Origin: CG2-30-36-16 sp964372115
Lineage (GTDB): Bacteria; Bacteroidota; Ignavibacteria; Ignavibacteriales; Ignavibacteriaceae
NCBI GenBank assembly: GCA_964372115.1
Contig: CAYJPN010000048.1
Span: forward strand, 1-34,401
Direction of reading: 5' to 3'
Length of the DNA stretch: 34,401 nt
How positions within the stretch are numbered: the stretch's first letter is position 1; each line of letters begins with the position of its first letter. Shown piece after piece: positions 17,442 to 26,208 of this stretch. The position numbers and the translations under genes were made by a program. The notes under the pieces are model-generated. The model saw only the letters and a list, made by a program, of their open reading frames with translations, did not search any database and was not told the origin of the DNA.

Positions 17442-20285
17442 ATGAAAGAAAAGTTTTTGTTTTTATTGTTTTTCGGTTTGCTATCTATACAAGCATCGCC
17501 GCAGCTCCCACAGTTTTCAAAAATTTATACTGAACGCTATTCCAATTTGCTTTACGGCGAGCAGTTTGATTCATCGGGTTATTTATTTTGCGGTATCCGT
17601 GAACAGATAAACGCCGACTCGCTTGCGGTTATCAAAACAAATAAAAAAGGAACTATCGAATGGTATTACACACTTAAAACTGCTTCTTCTTTTTCAAAAC
17701 CTAAATTTGCGGCTGTAATAAATTCAAATTTAATAGTGGCAGCTACACAAAAAGCATATTCCGGCGAACTGACTATTACCGGATTGAATTCCGGAGGAGA
17801 AAAATTGTGGACAAAAAGTTATTTCATTAACTCAAACTTCTTTGTTCTTAAAGTAATAAGCAGAGGTGACGACTTTATTGTTGGTTTGCAAACCGATAAC
17901 ATAAATCTTGCAGTATTGTGCTTTGATACTGAAGGCAACTTAAAATGGCAGAAAAATAATACTATCGGAACGTTTTCAAATAAGGCTGATATTGTTATTC
18001 TTCCTGATTCATCCTTTGTTGTTGCGTCAAGTGTCGGGTTAGTAAAACTAAACAAATTTGGTGAACTTGTTTTTACAAAAAATACCATAGTGACAAAACT
18101 TCACCTTGCTGAAACGGAAATGTTAATAGGTGTGAGAAATAATTCATTATTTAAAATGGACTTTGAATGCAATTTTATCTGGGGAAAACCGTTTACGAGC
18201 CAATCACTAAGCGATGTAGTTTATTCCCCCTTGGGATATTACTTAACGAGTACGAGTGGTTCTACTATACTTAAAATTGACCTTGATGGGAATAAGATAG
18301 GAGAAGAGGATAGTAGAAGAATCAGCAATTCTTTATTTATTTGCACAGATAACACTTTGTTGATGGCGGGGCAAAACTTTGCGTGTAAAGCTGATGAGAA
18401 TGGTAAAAGTACCGTTATTGATATTAGCCAGCCAGCAGCTGGAGAATTGGTTAACAATTTGAGCGAATATTATATCCGCTGGTATTCTTCCAACGTAGAG
18501 TTTGTTAATATCGAATACAGTACAAACAGTGGAACCGATTGGAATACTATAATAAATTATTTCCCGTCATCAGCTTATTTCATTTGGAGTATTCCGGACA
18601 TTTCATCGGACTCATGTTTAATCAGAATAAAAGACAGCTACAATTATTCTATCTTTGCAGTAAATGAAAATACTTTCCGTATTCAAAGTTTTAATTCTTA
18701 TGATTACATCGCTGCAAACGAAATATTGATGTGGATCGGCAATAACGGCGACGGCTCACACGATCCGAATACGGATGGAAGCGGTTTTTATTGGCCGGGA
18801 GGAATAAATAACACAGGACAAACAGCAATTTTTGAAGACGGTTTATGCTGGGGCGGTAAGGTCGATGGTGAAATAAGAGTCAATGGAAATACCCACCGCC
18901 AGGGATTAAAACCGGGGAATATCCTTCCGGATGGTACGGCTGCCAATCCCATTGATCCTAAATTTAGAGTTTATAAGATTAAAAAAAATTGGGAGTACCT
19001 GCCGCCATCACCCGAAAGGGACAAATATGAATACAATTTTTTAAACTGGCCTGCCGATCTCGGCGCGCCCTGGATAGATAACAATAACGACGGGATTTAT
19101 TCACCCGGTATTGACCAACCCGATTATGTTGGCGATGAAGTTTTGTTTTACGTTGCCAATGATCTGGACACAAATACTACTCGTTTTACATATGGATCTA
19201 ATCCCATAGGATTTGAATTTCAAACAACCGTTTATGCTTTCGAGCGGGAAAATTTAAAGAATGTTGTATTTAAAAAGTATCAAATTATAAATAAAAGTGA
19301 AGCTGATATTACAGAATTATATTTTACGTACTGGGCAGACTGTGATCTCGGTGATGCAAATGATGACTGGAGCGCAATCGATACGAATCTATCTATTTCA
19401 TACATATATAACGGGGATAATGATGATGGCATGTACGGTGTCCAGCCCCCCGCAGTAGCCCATTTGTTATTGCAGTCGCCTATTGTTTCTGCCGGCATTA
19501 ATGATTCTGCGTTTTATAAATCCCGCTGGATAAAAGGTTTTAAAAATATAAAAATTAATGCCGGTGGAATGATTTTGAAACATGGACTTATGCAGCCTTA
19601 TCCAGGAAATCCTAGACAAGGGATTTACGAAGGGAGTATAGAATTTTATAACATAATGAAAGGTTTAGCAAATAATGGAGAACCAATAATAGACCCTAAT
19701 ACTGGAGATACTACAACGTTTTGTGTCCCGGGTGATCCGGTTGCCGGGACAGGTTGGTACCACGGTCAGGGATTCCCCGGTGGAAATCCGCCCGGTGATA
19801 GTTATTATCAGTTGGCATGCGGTCCTTTTAACATGGCGCCCGGCGATACGCAGGAAGTTGTTTATGCAATTTTTATGTCGCAGGGAAGCAGCAACATACA
19901 AAGCATTGCGGAGTTAAGAAAAGATGCCAGTTATTATTTAAACAGTTATTACAACAACTTCCCCGTTTCGGTTGAAGATAAAAACTCCTTGCTGCCCGAT
20001 GAATTTGTTTTATACCAAAACTACCCCAACCCATTTAATCCAACAACAAAAATTCAATTCACTCTCCCCTCTCCTTCAAAAGGAGAGGGGTCGGGGGTGA
20101 GGTTTTCGACACTAAAAATATACGACATCCTCGGACGCGAAATAACCACGCTCATCAACAAAGAATTAGCGCCCGGCAATTACGAAGTAGAATTTAATGC
20201 AAGCACACTTGCAAGCGGAGTTTACTTTTATAGAATTGAATCGGGAAGTTTTTCTCAAACAAAAAAAATGGTTTTGATAAGATAG
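17442..20285 (+). CDS. Long-form GDGSHDP-core secreted protein with T9SS sorting domain (paralog 4, mosaic)
   Basis: A 947-residue protein. Signal peptide 1-19 or so (MKEKFLFLLFFGLLSIQASP); N-terminal propeller-like region to about 325 (VKLNKFGELVFTKN, CNFIWGKPF); Ig-like module 326-416; core 420-850; T9SS tag about 854-947. The core is a mosaic: the first half is type a (WEYLPPSPERDKYEYNFLNW, DNNNDGIYSPGID), whereas from DANDD onward it switches to type b (DWSAIDTNLSISYIYN, GINDSAFYKSRWIKGFKNI, TTFCVPGDPVAGTGWYHG, MAPGDTQEVVYAIF) as in the 12605 gene. The tag then returns to the type with a palindromic insertion (20059-20100). AAGGA lies about 10 nt before the ATG, which is 12 nt after the preceding stop. 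Its N-terminal part is closest to the 20299 paralog. Confidence 0.87.
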   Translation: MKEKFLFLLFFGLLSIQASPQLPQFSKIYTERYSNLLYGEQFDSSGYLFCGIREQINADSLAVIKTNKKGTIEWYYTLKTASSFSKPKFAAVINSNLIVAATQKAYSGELTITGLNSGGEKLWTKSYFINSNFFVLKVISRGDDFIVGLQTDNINLAVLCFDTEGNLKWQKNNTIGTFSNKADIVILPDSSFVVASSVGLVKLNKFGELVFTKNTIVTKLHLAETEMLIGVRNNSLFKMDFECNFIWGKPFTSQSLSDVVYSPLGYYLTSTSGSTILKIDLDGNKIGEEDSRRISNSLFICTDNTLLMAGQNFACKADENGKSTVIDISQPAAGELVNNLSEYYIRWYSSNVEFVNIEYSTNSGTDWNTIINYFPSSAYFIWSIPDISSDSCLIRIKDSYNYSIFAVNENTFRIQSFNSYDYIAANEILMWIGNNGDGSHDPNTDGSGFYWPGGINNTGQTAIFEDGLCWGGKVDGEIRVNGNTHRQGLKPGNILPDGTAANPIDPKFRVYKIKKNWEYLPPSPERDKYEYNFLNWPADLGAPWIDNNNDGIYSPGIDQPDYVGDEVLFYVANDLDTNTTRFTYGSNPIGFEFQTTVYAFERENLKNVVFKKYQIINKSEADITELYFTYWADCDLGDANDDWSAIDTNLSISYIYNGDNDDGMYGVQPPAVAHLLLQSPIVSAGINDSAFYKSRWIKGFKNIKINAGGMILKHGLMQPYPGNPRQGIYEGSIEFYNIMKGLANNGEPIIDPNTGDTTTFCVPGDPVAGTGWYHGQGFPGGNPPGDSYYQLACGPFNMAPGDTQEVVYAIFMSQGSSNIQSIAELRKDASYYLNSYYNNFPVSVEDKNSLLPDEFVLYQNYPNPFNPTTKIQFTLPSPSKGEGSGVRFSTLKIYDILGREITTLINKELAPGNYEVEFNASTLASGVYFYRIESGSFSQTKKMVLIR
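20059..20100 (+). repeat. REP-like palindromic element, type A, copy 2 (in frame in a sorting domain)
   Basis: CCCCTCTCCTT (20066-20076) pairs with AAGGAGAGGGG (20080-20090) around CAA; the right outer arm GGGTGA is at 20095-20100, while the left is TCACTC instead of TCACCC. Translated as SPSKGEGSGVR. The difference E to K comes from the loop of the hairpin. Confidence 0.85.
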
Positions 20286-20298
20286 AAAGGCATACAAA

Positions 20299-23151
20299 AT
20301 GAAACGTTTATTATTCGCAATTTTTATCCTTGTGTTATCGATCAGATTATTTCCGCAACTACCGGAGTTTTCGCGAATTTACCCGTATACTTTTTGTAAC
20401 TTTTACTGGGTAGAACAAATAAATGACGGATATCTTCTTCAATCATATTTTACAAATACCAACGACTCCATGGCAATAGTGAAATTAAACTTTAATGGTG
20501 ATTTGGAGTGGAATCATACTTTTAGATATACACAATACCCGACTATATATCCTAAAACAACTGTTGCTGTAGATTCGGATTTAATAATTTCAATTCGAAG
20601 GAGTAACAGTCCGGCTAATGGTTTACTCATTGATTCCTACAGCGGGGATGGAGATAGTCTTTGGTCGAAAACTTACAATACTAATTATGGCTGGATAACA
20701 TTAGTAAAAGCGGCTAAAATTAATGAAGATATATTAATTGGTCTCGGGGGAAACTTTACAAAAATAGGTGTTGTTTGTTTAGACAAGGATGGAAATTTTA
20801 AATGGGAAAAATTTAATGATTTGATAAGCGGGGGCGCACCGAATGATATGGTTTTGCTGCCAGATTCATCTTTCCTTTTTTCAACCAATACTGGAATGGT
20901 TAAACTTAATAAATTCGGTACAATTGTTTCGCAAAATAGTAATATTAAAAATATTACCAAGCTAAACCTCGCCGAAAATGGTTATGTAATAGGGGTTGCC
21001 GAGGATACTCTATACAAACTTGATTATGATGGAAACTTAGTTTGGAGGAAATTTTTTCAAAACAAAAAATTTTGGGAAGCAATCTATTCTCCGTCAGTAT
21101 ATTATATCGCTTCTATAGTTGAAAATTATCATCGGTTTTTATTAACGATAAATGAAAACGGTGAAGTTCTGAAAACTGTCCAACTAAGCAACGAAATTAA
21201 AACTCTTGCATTATGTTCCGATGGCGGACTAATTATGGCGGGGAATAGATTTGTACAGAAAACAGATTCAACCGGCATAATAAAATATATAAAATATGTT
21301 AACCCGAGCGGAGGAGAACAAATAAACTGTTCTTCAAACATGTATATCTCCTGGTACTCACTAAATATAGATTTTGTACATATTGAAATGAGCACCAACG
21401 GCGGAAATTCGTGGAATAATATAATCAGCTATTATCCTTCTTCCGGGTCATTTAATTGGAGTGTCCCGGTCATCAACTCGGATTCTTGTTTGATAAGAGT
21501 AAAAGACAGCTACGATTTTTCAATTAATGATGTGAGTGATACCTTTTTCAGCATAAAACCATTCAGCCAGCATGATTACATTGCGGCAAACGAAGTTTTT
21601 ATGTGGGTTGGAAATAACGGCGACGGTTCACACGATCCGAATACGGATGGAAGTGGGTTTTATTGGCCGGGCGGAATTAATAACACAGGCAAATCAGCAA
21701 TATTTCAAGACGGGTTATGCTGGGGAGGAAAAATAAACGGAGAAACAAGAGTCAATGGAACTACTTATAGGTCTGGGCTGAGACCGGGAAATATTCTGCA
21801 GGATGGAACTGCCGCAGATCCTTTCGACCTTAAATACAGAGTTTATAAAATCAAAAAAAACTGGGAGTACCTCCCTCCCTCGCCCGAACGGGACAAATAT
21901 GAATACAATTTTTTAAACTGGCCAGCCGATTTCGGCGCACCCTGGAAAGATAACAATAACGACGGGATTTATACTCCCGGTATTGACCAACCCGATTATG
22001 TTGGTGATGAAGTTTTGTTTTACGTTGCCAATGATTTTGATACCGCCGCTTCACGCTTTACTTACGGTTCAAATCCGATTGGTTTGGAATTTCAAACAAC
22101 AATTTATGCATTCGACAGAGATGATCTGAAGAATGTTGTTTTTAAAAAATATAAAATTATAAACAAAGGGTTTAATAATGTAACCGATATGTACTTCGGA
22201 TACTGGGCAGATGATGACCTTGGTGATGCGAATGATGATTATGTAGGCTGCGACACTTTGCTTAATTTAAGTTTTAGCTATAACAGCAGCAACAACGACG
22301 GTCTATATGGTTCTCCACCGCCTGCTGTAGGGCACATGCTGCTGCAAACTCCCAGAAGTCTTTCAACGGAAAATGACAGTGCCTATTTTGATGGGAAATG
22401 GGTTAATGGTTTTAAAAATATCCCGCTTTCTTCCAATGTAATTTTTATTGGGGGCGTTTCTGATTACCGCGATCCTCAAGCGGGTGTTTACGCTGGTACT
22501 ATTGAACTTTATAATTATATGCAAGGGAAATTCTGGAATGGATCAAATTTCATCGATCCTGTAACCGGGCTTGTTACCAAATTTGTTTTACCCGGCGATC
22601 CGGTTGCGGGTATTGGCTGGTACGAAGGCGATGGTTGGCCTGGCGGTGCCCCACCGTTTGGTGACAGAAGATATATAATATCAGCCGGCACCTGCACAAT
22701 GGCTCCTTCGGACACGCAAGAAGTTGTAATAGCAATACTAATTAACAAAGGAACCGACAGATTAAATAGTCTCTCGTTATTAAAACAAGATGCGGCATAT
22801 TACAGAGATCAATTCTACAACAACTTCCCTGTTTCGGTTGAAGATAAAAACTCTACACTGCCGGATGAATTTATTTTATACCAAAACTACCCCAACCCGT
22901 TTAACCCAACAACAAAAATTCAATTCACCCTCCCCTCTCCTTCAGAAGGAGAGGGGTCGGGGGTGAGGTTTTCGACACTAAAAATATACGACATCCTCGG
23001 ACGCGAAATAACCACGCTCATCAACAAAGAATTAGCGCCCGGCAATTACGAAGTAGAATTTAATGCAAGCACACTTGCAAGCGGAGTTTATTTTTATAGA
23101 TTGGAAGCGGGAAGTTTTTTTCAAACAAAAAAGATGATTTTGATAAGGTAA
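20299..23151 (+). CDS. Long-form GDGSHDP-core secreted protein with T9SS sorting domain (paralog 5)
   Basis: A 950-residue protein: signal peptide (MKRLLFAIFILVLSIRLFPQ), N-terminal propeller-like region to about 330 (GDLEWNHTF, GNFKWEKFN, GNLVWRKFF), Ig-like module about 333-419 (NPSGGEQINCSS...IEMSTNGGNSWNN), core about 422-855 and T9SS tag about 857-950. Both core halves are type a (DNNNDGIYTPGID, DYVGCDTLLNLSFSYN, MAPSDTQEVVIAIL). The DNA from 21890 to about 22050 is nearly identical to 19018-19178 of the neighbour, and 22967-23090 in the tag is identical to 20101-20224, pointing to recent gene conversion. The tag carries a type A palindromic element (22925-22966). The start is 13 nt after the preceding stop. 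Function unknown. Confidence 0.87.
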   Translation: MKRLLFAIFILVLSIRLFPQLPEFSRIYPYTFCNFYWVEQINDGYLLQSYFTNTNDSMAIVKLNFNGDLEWNHTFRYTQYPTIYPKTTVAVDSDLIISIRRSNSPANGLLIDSYSGDGDSLWSKTYNTNYGWITLVKAAKINEDILIGLGGNFTKIGVVCLDKDGNFKWEKFNDLISGGAPNDMVLLPDSSFLFSTNTGMVKLNKFGTIVSQNSNIKNITKLNLAENGYVIGVAEDTLYKLDYDGNLVWRKFFQNKKFWEAIYSPSVYYIASIVENYHRFLLTINENGEVLKTVQLSNEIKTLALCSDGGLIMAGNRFVQKTDSTGIIKYIKYVNPSGGEQINCSSNMYISWYSLNIDFVHIEMSTNGGNSWNNIISYYPSSGSFNWSVPVINSDSCLIRVKDSYDFSINDVSDTFFSIKPFSQHDYIAANEVFMWVGNNGDGSHDPNTDGSGFYWPGGINNTGKSAIFQDGLCWGGKINGETRVNGTTYRSGLRPGNILQDGTAADPFDLKYRVYKIKKNWEYLPPSPERDKYEYNFLNWPADFGAPWKDNNNDGIYTPGIDQPDYVGDEVLFYVANDFDTAASRFTYGSNPIGLEFQTTIYAFDRDDLKNVVFKKYKIINKGFNNVTDMYFGYWADDDLGDANDDYVGCDTLLNLSFSYNSSNNDGLYGSPPPAVGHMLLQTPRSLSTENDSAYFDGKWVNGFKNIPLSSNVIFIGGVSDYRDPQAGVYAGTIELYNYMQGKFWNGSNFIDPVTGLVTKFVLPGDPVAGIGWYEGDGWPGGAPPFGDRRYIISAGTCTMAPSDTQEVVIAILINKGTDRLNSLSLLKQDAAYYRDQFYNNFPVSVEDKNSTLPDEFILYQNYPNPFNPTTKIQFTLPSPSEGEGSGVRFSTLKIYDILGREITTLINKELAPGNYEVEFNASTLASGVYFYRLEAGSFFQTKKMILIR
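22925..22966 (+). repeat. REP-like palindromic element, type A, copy 3 (in frame in a sorting domain)
   Basis: Identical in sequence to the copy at 7934-7975 as far as I can read: outer arms TCACCC/GGGTGA, inner arms CCCCTCTCCTTC (22932-22943) and GAAGGAGAGGGG (22945-22956). It reads as SPSEGEGSGVR in frame. Confidence 0.85.
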
Positions 23152-23158
23152 AAAAAAA

Positions 23159-26080
23159 ATGAGGACTCTCCACTTCTTTCTTCTATCTGTTTATATGCTC
23201 TTAACAACTAATTATGTTTATGGTCAGATTACTTCATTCTCGAAATTTTATGACGTGAAAACTAAACCAATTTCTGTTCAGCAGTTTGGCACCGACAGCT
23301 ATCTATTCGAAGGTATCAATACAAACAGCAGCACTAAGTATTTAACAATCGGTGTAATAAACCTTGATGGCAATCTCTTATGGAAAAGAAACTTTGACAC
23401 CGATTATCCCTTTAATTTACTTCATCAGGTGGCCGCTATAACAGATGACTCAACATTTATGTTTGCAATGCCGGTTACCGACGATGGGACAAAATACTTA
23501 ACTGTTTTAAAGATGAATAAAAAAGGGAATGTGTTATTCAAGAAAAATATTCAACGCAATTTTGATGATTATCTCGGCATCATAAAAAGAAATAATGATG
23601 AATTTGCGGCAGCAATTTTAACCGATAAAACATTAAGCTTACTTTTACTCGATAACAACGGGAATGTAAAAACCGAGTTTACATACACCATTGCAATGGC
23701 TTCTAATTATATAAAAATATTTTCGCTTATTAATTTTCCCGATGGAGGGATGATTATTTCTAACTTTAAAACCATTTTAAAACTAGACAATAGTTATAAC
23801 GAAGTTTGGAATAAATATAGACAGGGAGTAATTAGCCTTGCAAATGCCGATGAAAATAATTTCGTTGCAATTCTAGGAACGCCAAGCTTTCCCTCCTTTA
23901 ACAGCACCCCATTAATTAAATATGATGAAGACGGAAATATTGTTTGGCAAAAAAATATTTTCCCTTACACAGGGAAAGTTTTATATCATCCAGATGGATA
24001 TTATTTTTATCCTGATCACAAACTCGGAACATTTTATTACGATTTAACAAAATTAGATGAGAATGGCGATTCTATTTCTTCAACCCAAGTTAGAGATTAT
24101 ACAACTGCAATAAATATCTGCCGCGATGGAAGTCTATTAATTGCTGGAAATATTCCACGGAGTTTTATGTGGCTCTCAAAAACAAATACGCAGGGAGAAC
24201 TTAAGTCGGTTGATTTCGAAGATTTTCGATATTATAGTAAATATATTTTTATTTATAATAACATGCCTATCTATTGGTATTCAGGTAGTATACATGCGGT
24301 TGATATTGATTACAGTACCGATGCAGGAAAAAGCTGGATAAAAATTGCAAAAAATCTAACAACACCGCCTCCTTATAATTGGTCAGTCCCGTTTACTCCA
24401 TCCGATAAATGTCTGTTTAAAGTAAGTAACAGCAGCAGTCCTTCCGTTTATGATTTATCTGATTCTTTGTATACTATAATTTTTTACAAAGCTTATGATT
24501 ATGTAGCCGCAAATAATATTCTGATGTGGATCGGTAATAACGGCGATGGTTCACACGACCCTAAAACGGATGGCAACGGTTTTTATTGGCCCGGAGGAAT
24601 TAATAACACCGGTGAATCAGCAATTTTTGAGGATGGATTACTGTGGGGCGGCAAAGTAAACGGAGAGATTAGAGTAAACGGCAGTGCGCACCGACAGGGA
24701 ATAAAACCTGGAATAATTTTGCCCGATGGTTCACCTTCCGATCCGTTTGATTCTAAATACCGGCTATACAAAATAAAAAAGGGGTGGAGCAGCTTATCTG
24801 ACAGCAGTATCGATAAAAAAGTATTAAAATATAATTATGAGAATTGGGCAGGCGACATTGGCGCTGAATACAATGATGTGAACGGCGATGGTCTTTATAC
24901 AAACGGTTTCGATGCCCCTGTTTTTTCGGGAGACGAAGTTTTATATTATGCCGCAAATGATCTTGATACAACAGCAAGCCGTTTCACTTACGGTTCCGAT
25001 CCGATTGGTTTGGAATTTCATACAACCATTTTTGCGTTTAACACAAATGATGCACTTGCAAACGCAGTATTTAAAAAATATGAAATAATTAACAAGAGCG
25101 GGAACCCGATTGAAGAATTATATTTGACCTATTGGGCAGATGATGACCTTGGCGATGCAAACGATGACTATGTCGGGTGCGATTCTACTTTAAATCTTGG
25201 TTACACATATAACGCAACCAATAATGCTGGGATATACAATTCACCTCCCCCTGCAGTTGGTCATATGCTGCTGCAGGGACCAAAAGTGGCTTCATCACAA
25301 AACGATAGTGCTTTCTGCAATAAAAAATGGATGAAAGGTTTTAAGAATTTAAATATTAGTTCCTTCACTCCTAATTTTAAGTCGTCCGCTTTTAATTTAA
25401 CGCGCGATGCATCTCAGGGAAACTACAGAGGAACAATTGAGTTTTACAATTTGATGCAGTGTAAAACAAATGACGGCAGAGATATAATAAATCCTCAAAC
25501 ACAACAACCCGCGAAATTTCCTCTTGCCGGAAATCCTGAAACAGGCGAAGGCTGGTACGAAGGCGATGGCTGGAGCGGCAGTTTACCTCCCGCAGACAGA
25601 AGACATCAGATAAATTTAGGCCCTTTTACAATGGCTCCAGGCGATACTCAGGAAGTTGTTTACGCAATCTTCATTGCACGCGGTTTATCAAACTTAAACA
25701 GCGTTACGAAGCTAAAAGAAAATGCAGCTTTTATAAAAGATAAATTCTATAAAAACTTTCCCGATTTTGAAGACGAGATTTATACAATTCCTAAAATAAA
25801 TTTCGAATTATTTCAGAATTATCCTAATCCTTTTAATTCTTCAACGAAGATTAGATTCTCTGTTCCGTTTGATGATGACGGTACTCCGATAAAAAAAAGC
25901 ATAACCATAAAAATTTATGACATACTCGGTAGAGAAATAAAAACAATAGTAAACAACAAATATGCACCGGGTAATTATGAAGTAGACTTTAACGGAAATA
26001 CTCTCGCAAGCGGAGTTTACTTTTATAGAATTGAAGCGGGAAGTTTTTTTCAAACAAAAAAGATGGTTCTTTTACGATGA
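23159..26080 (+). CDS. Long-form GDGSHDP-core secreted protein with T9SS sorting domain (paralog 6, mosaic)
   Basis: A 973-residue protein: signal peptide (MRTLHFFLLSVYMLLTTNYVYGQ), N-terminal propeller-like region to about 360 (GNLLWKRNF, GNIVWQKNIF), Ig-like module about 363-441, core about 446-865 and T9SS tag about 882-973. The core alternates type: b in the first half (DVNGDGLYTNGFD, AFNTNDALANAVFKKYEIIN), a in the middle (DYVGCDSTLNLGYTYN, PPPAVGHMLLQGP, WYEGDGW), then b again (GPFTMAPGDTQEVVYAIF, KNFPDFEDEIYTIPKINFE). The tag is the FDDDGT type shared with the 12605 gene and lacks the palindromic element. The gene begins 7 nt after the preceding stop, with a Shine-Dalgarno only possible inside the upstream gene's last codons (AAGG). 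Last of the core paralogs; a 128-nt gap follows. Confidence 0.87.
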   Translation: MRTLHFFLLSVYMLLTTNYVYGQITSFSKFYDVKTKPISVQQFGTDSYLFEGINTNSSTKYLTIGVINLDGNLLWKRNFDTDYPFNLLHQVAAITDDSTFMFAMPVTDDGTKYLTVLKMNKKGNVLFKKNIQRNFDDYLGIIKRNNDEFAAAILTDKTLSLLLLDNNGNVKTEFTYTIAMASNYIKIFSLINFPDGGMIISNFKTILKLDNSYNEVWNKYRQGVISLANADENNFVAILGTPSFPSFNSTPLIKYDEDGNIVWQKNIFPYTGKVLYHPDGYYFYPDHKLGTFYYDLTKLDENGDSISSTQVRDYTTAINICRDGSLLIAGNIPRSFMWLSKTNTQGELKSVDFEDFRYYSKYIFIYNNMPIYWYSGSIHAVDIDYSTDAGKSWIKIAKNLTTPPPYNWSVPFTPSDKCLFKVSNSSSPSVYDLSDSLYTIIFYKAYDYVAANNILMWIGNNGDGSHDPKTDGNGFYWPGGINNTGESAIFEDGLLWGGKVNGEIRVNGSAHRQGIKPGIILPDGSPSDPFDSKYRLYKIKKGWSSLSDSSIDKKVLKYNYENWAGDIGAEYNDVNGDGLYTNGFDAPVFSGDEVLYYAANDLDTTASRFTYGSDPIGLEFHTTIFAFNTNDALANAVFKKYEIINKSGNPIEELYLTYWADDDLGDANDDYVGCDSTLNLGYTYNATNNAGIYNSPPPAVGHMLLQGPKVASSQNDSAFCNKKWMKGFKNLNISSFTPNFKSSAFNLTRDASQGNYRGTIEFYNLMQCKTNDGRDIINPQTQQPAKFPLAGNPETGEGWYEGDGWSGSLPPADRRHQINLGPFTMAPGDTQEVVYAIFIARGLSNLNSVTKLKENAAFIKDKFYKNFPDFEDEIYTIPKINFELFQNYPNPFNSSTKIRFSVPFDDDGTPIKKSITIKIYDILGREIKTIVNNKYAPGNYEVDFNGNTLASGVYFYRIEAGSFFQTKKMVLLR

Positions 26081-26208
26081 CATGCCGCGGCATCGATGGG
26101 AAAAATATCAAAACAGACTGTCTGTAACAATAAATTTTTCAATCGGTAATAAATATATAAAGTGGGCTCTTGAATTAATTACCGAATCATTATAAAAAGA
26201 GGTTGATT
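26081..26208 (+). promoter_or_regulatory. Dyad-rich intergenic region with ribosome binding site
   Basis: It contains a perfect 12-bp palindrome ATGCCGCGGCAT (26082-26093), a hyphenated palindrome ACAGAC-T-GTCTGT (26113-26125), and a longer-range dyad TCGGTAAT (26143-26150) with ATTACCGA (26178-26185). AAAGAGG (26196-26202) is a good Shine-Dalgarno 6 nt before ATG 26209. The dyads could be operator or terminator pieces; no promoter boxes are convincing. Confidence 0.45.

Noticed and set aside
26082..26125. Palindromes after the 23159 gene as an intrinsic terminator
   Set aside because: The palindromes have no or one-base loops and no following T-run, so they do not form a normal terminator hairpin.
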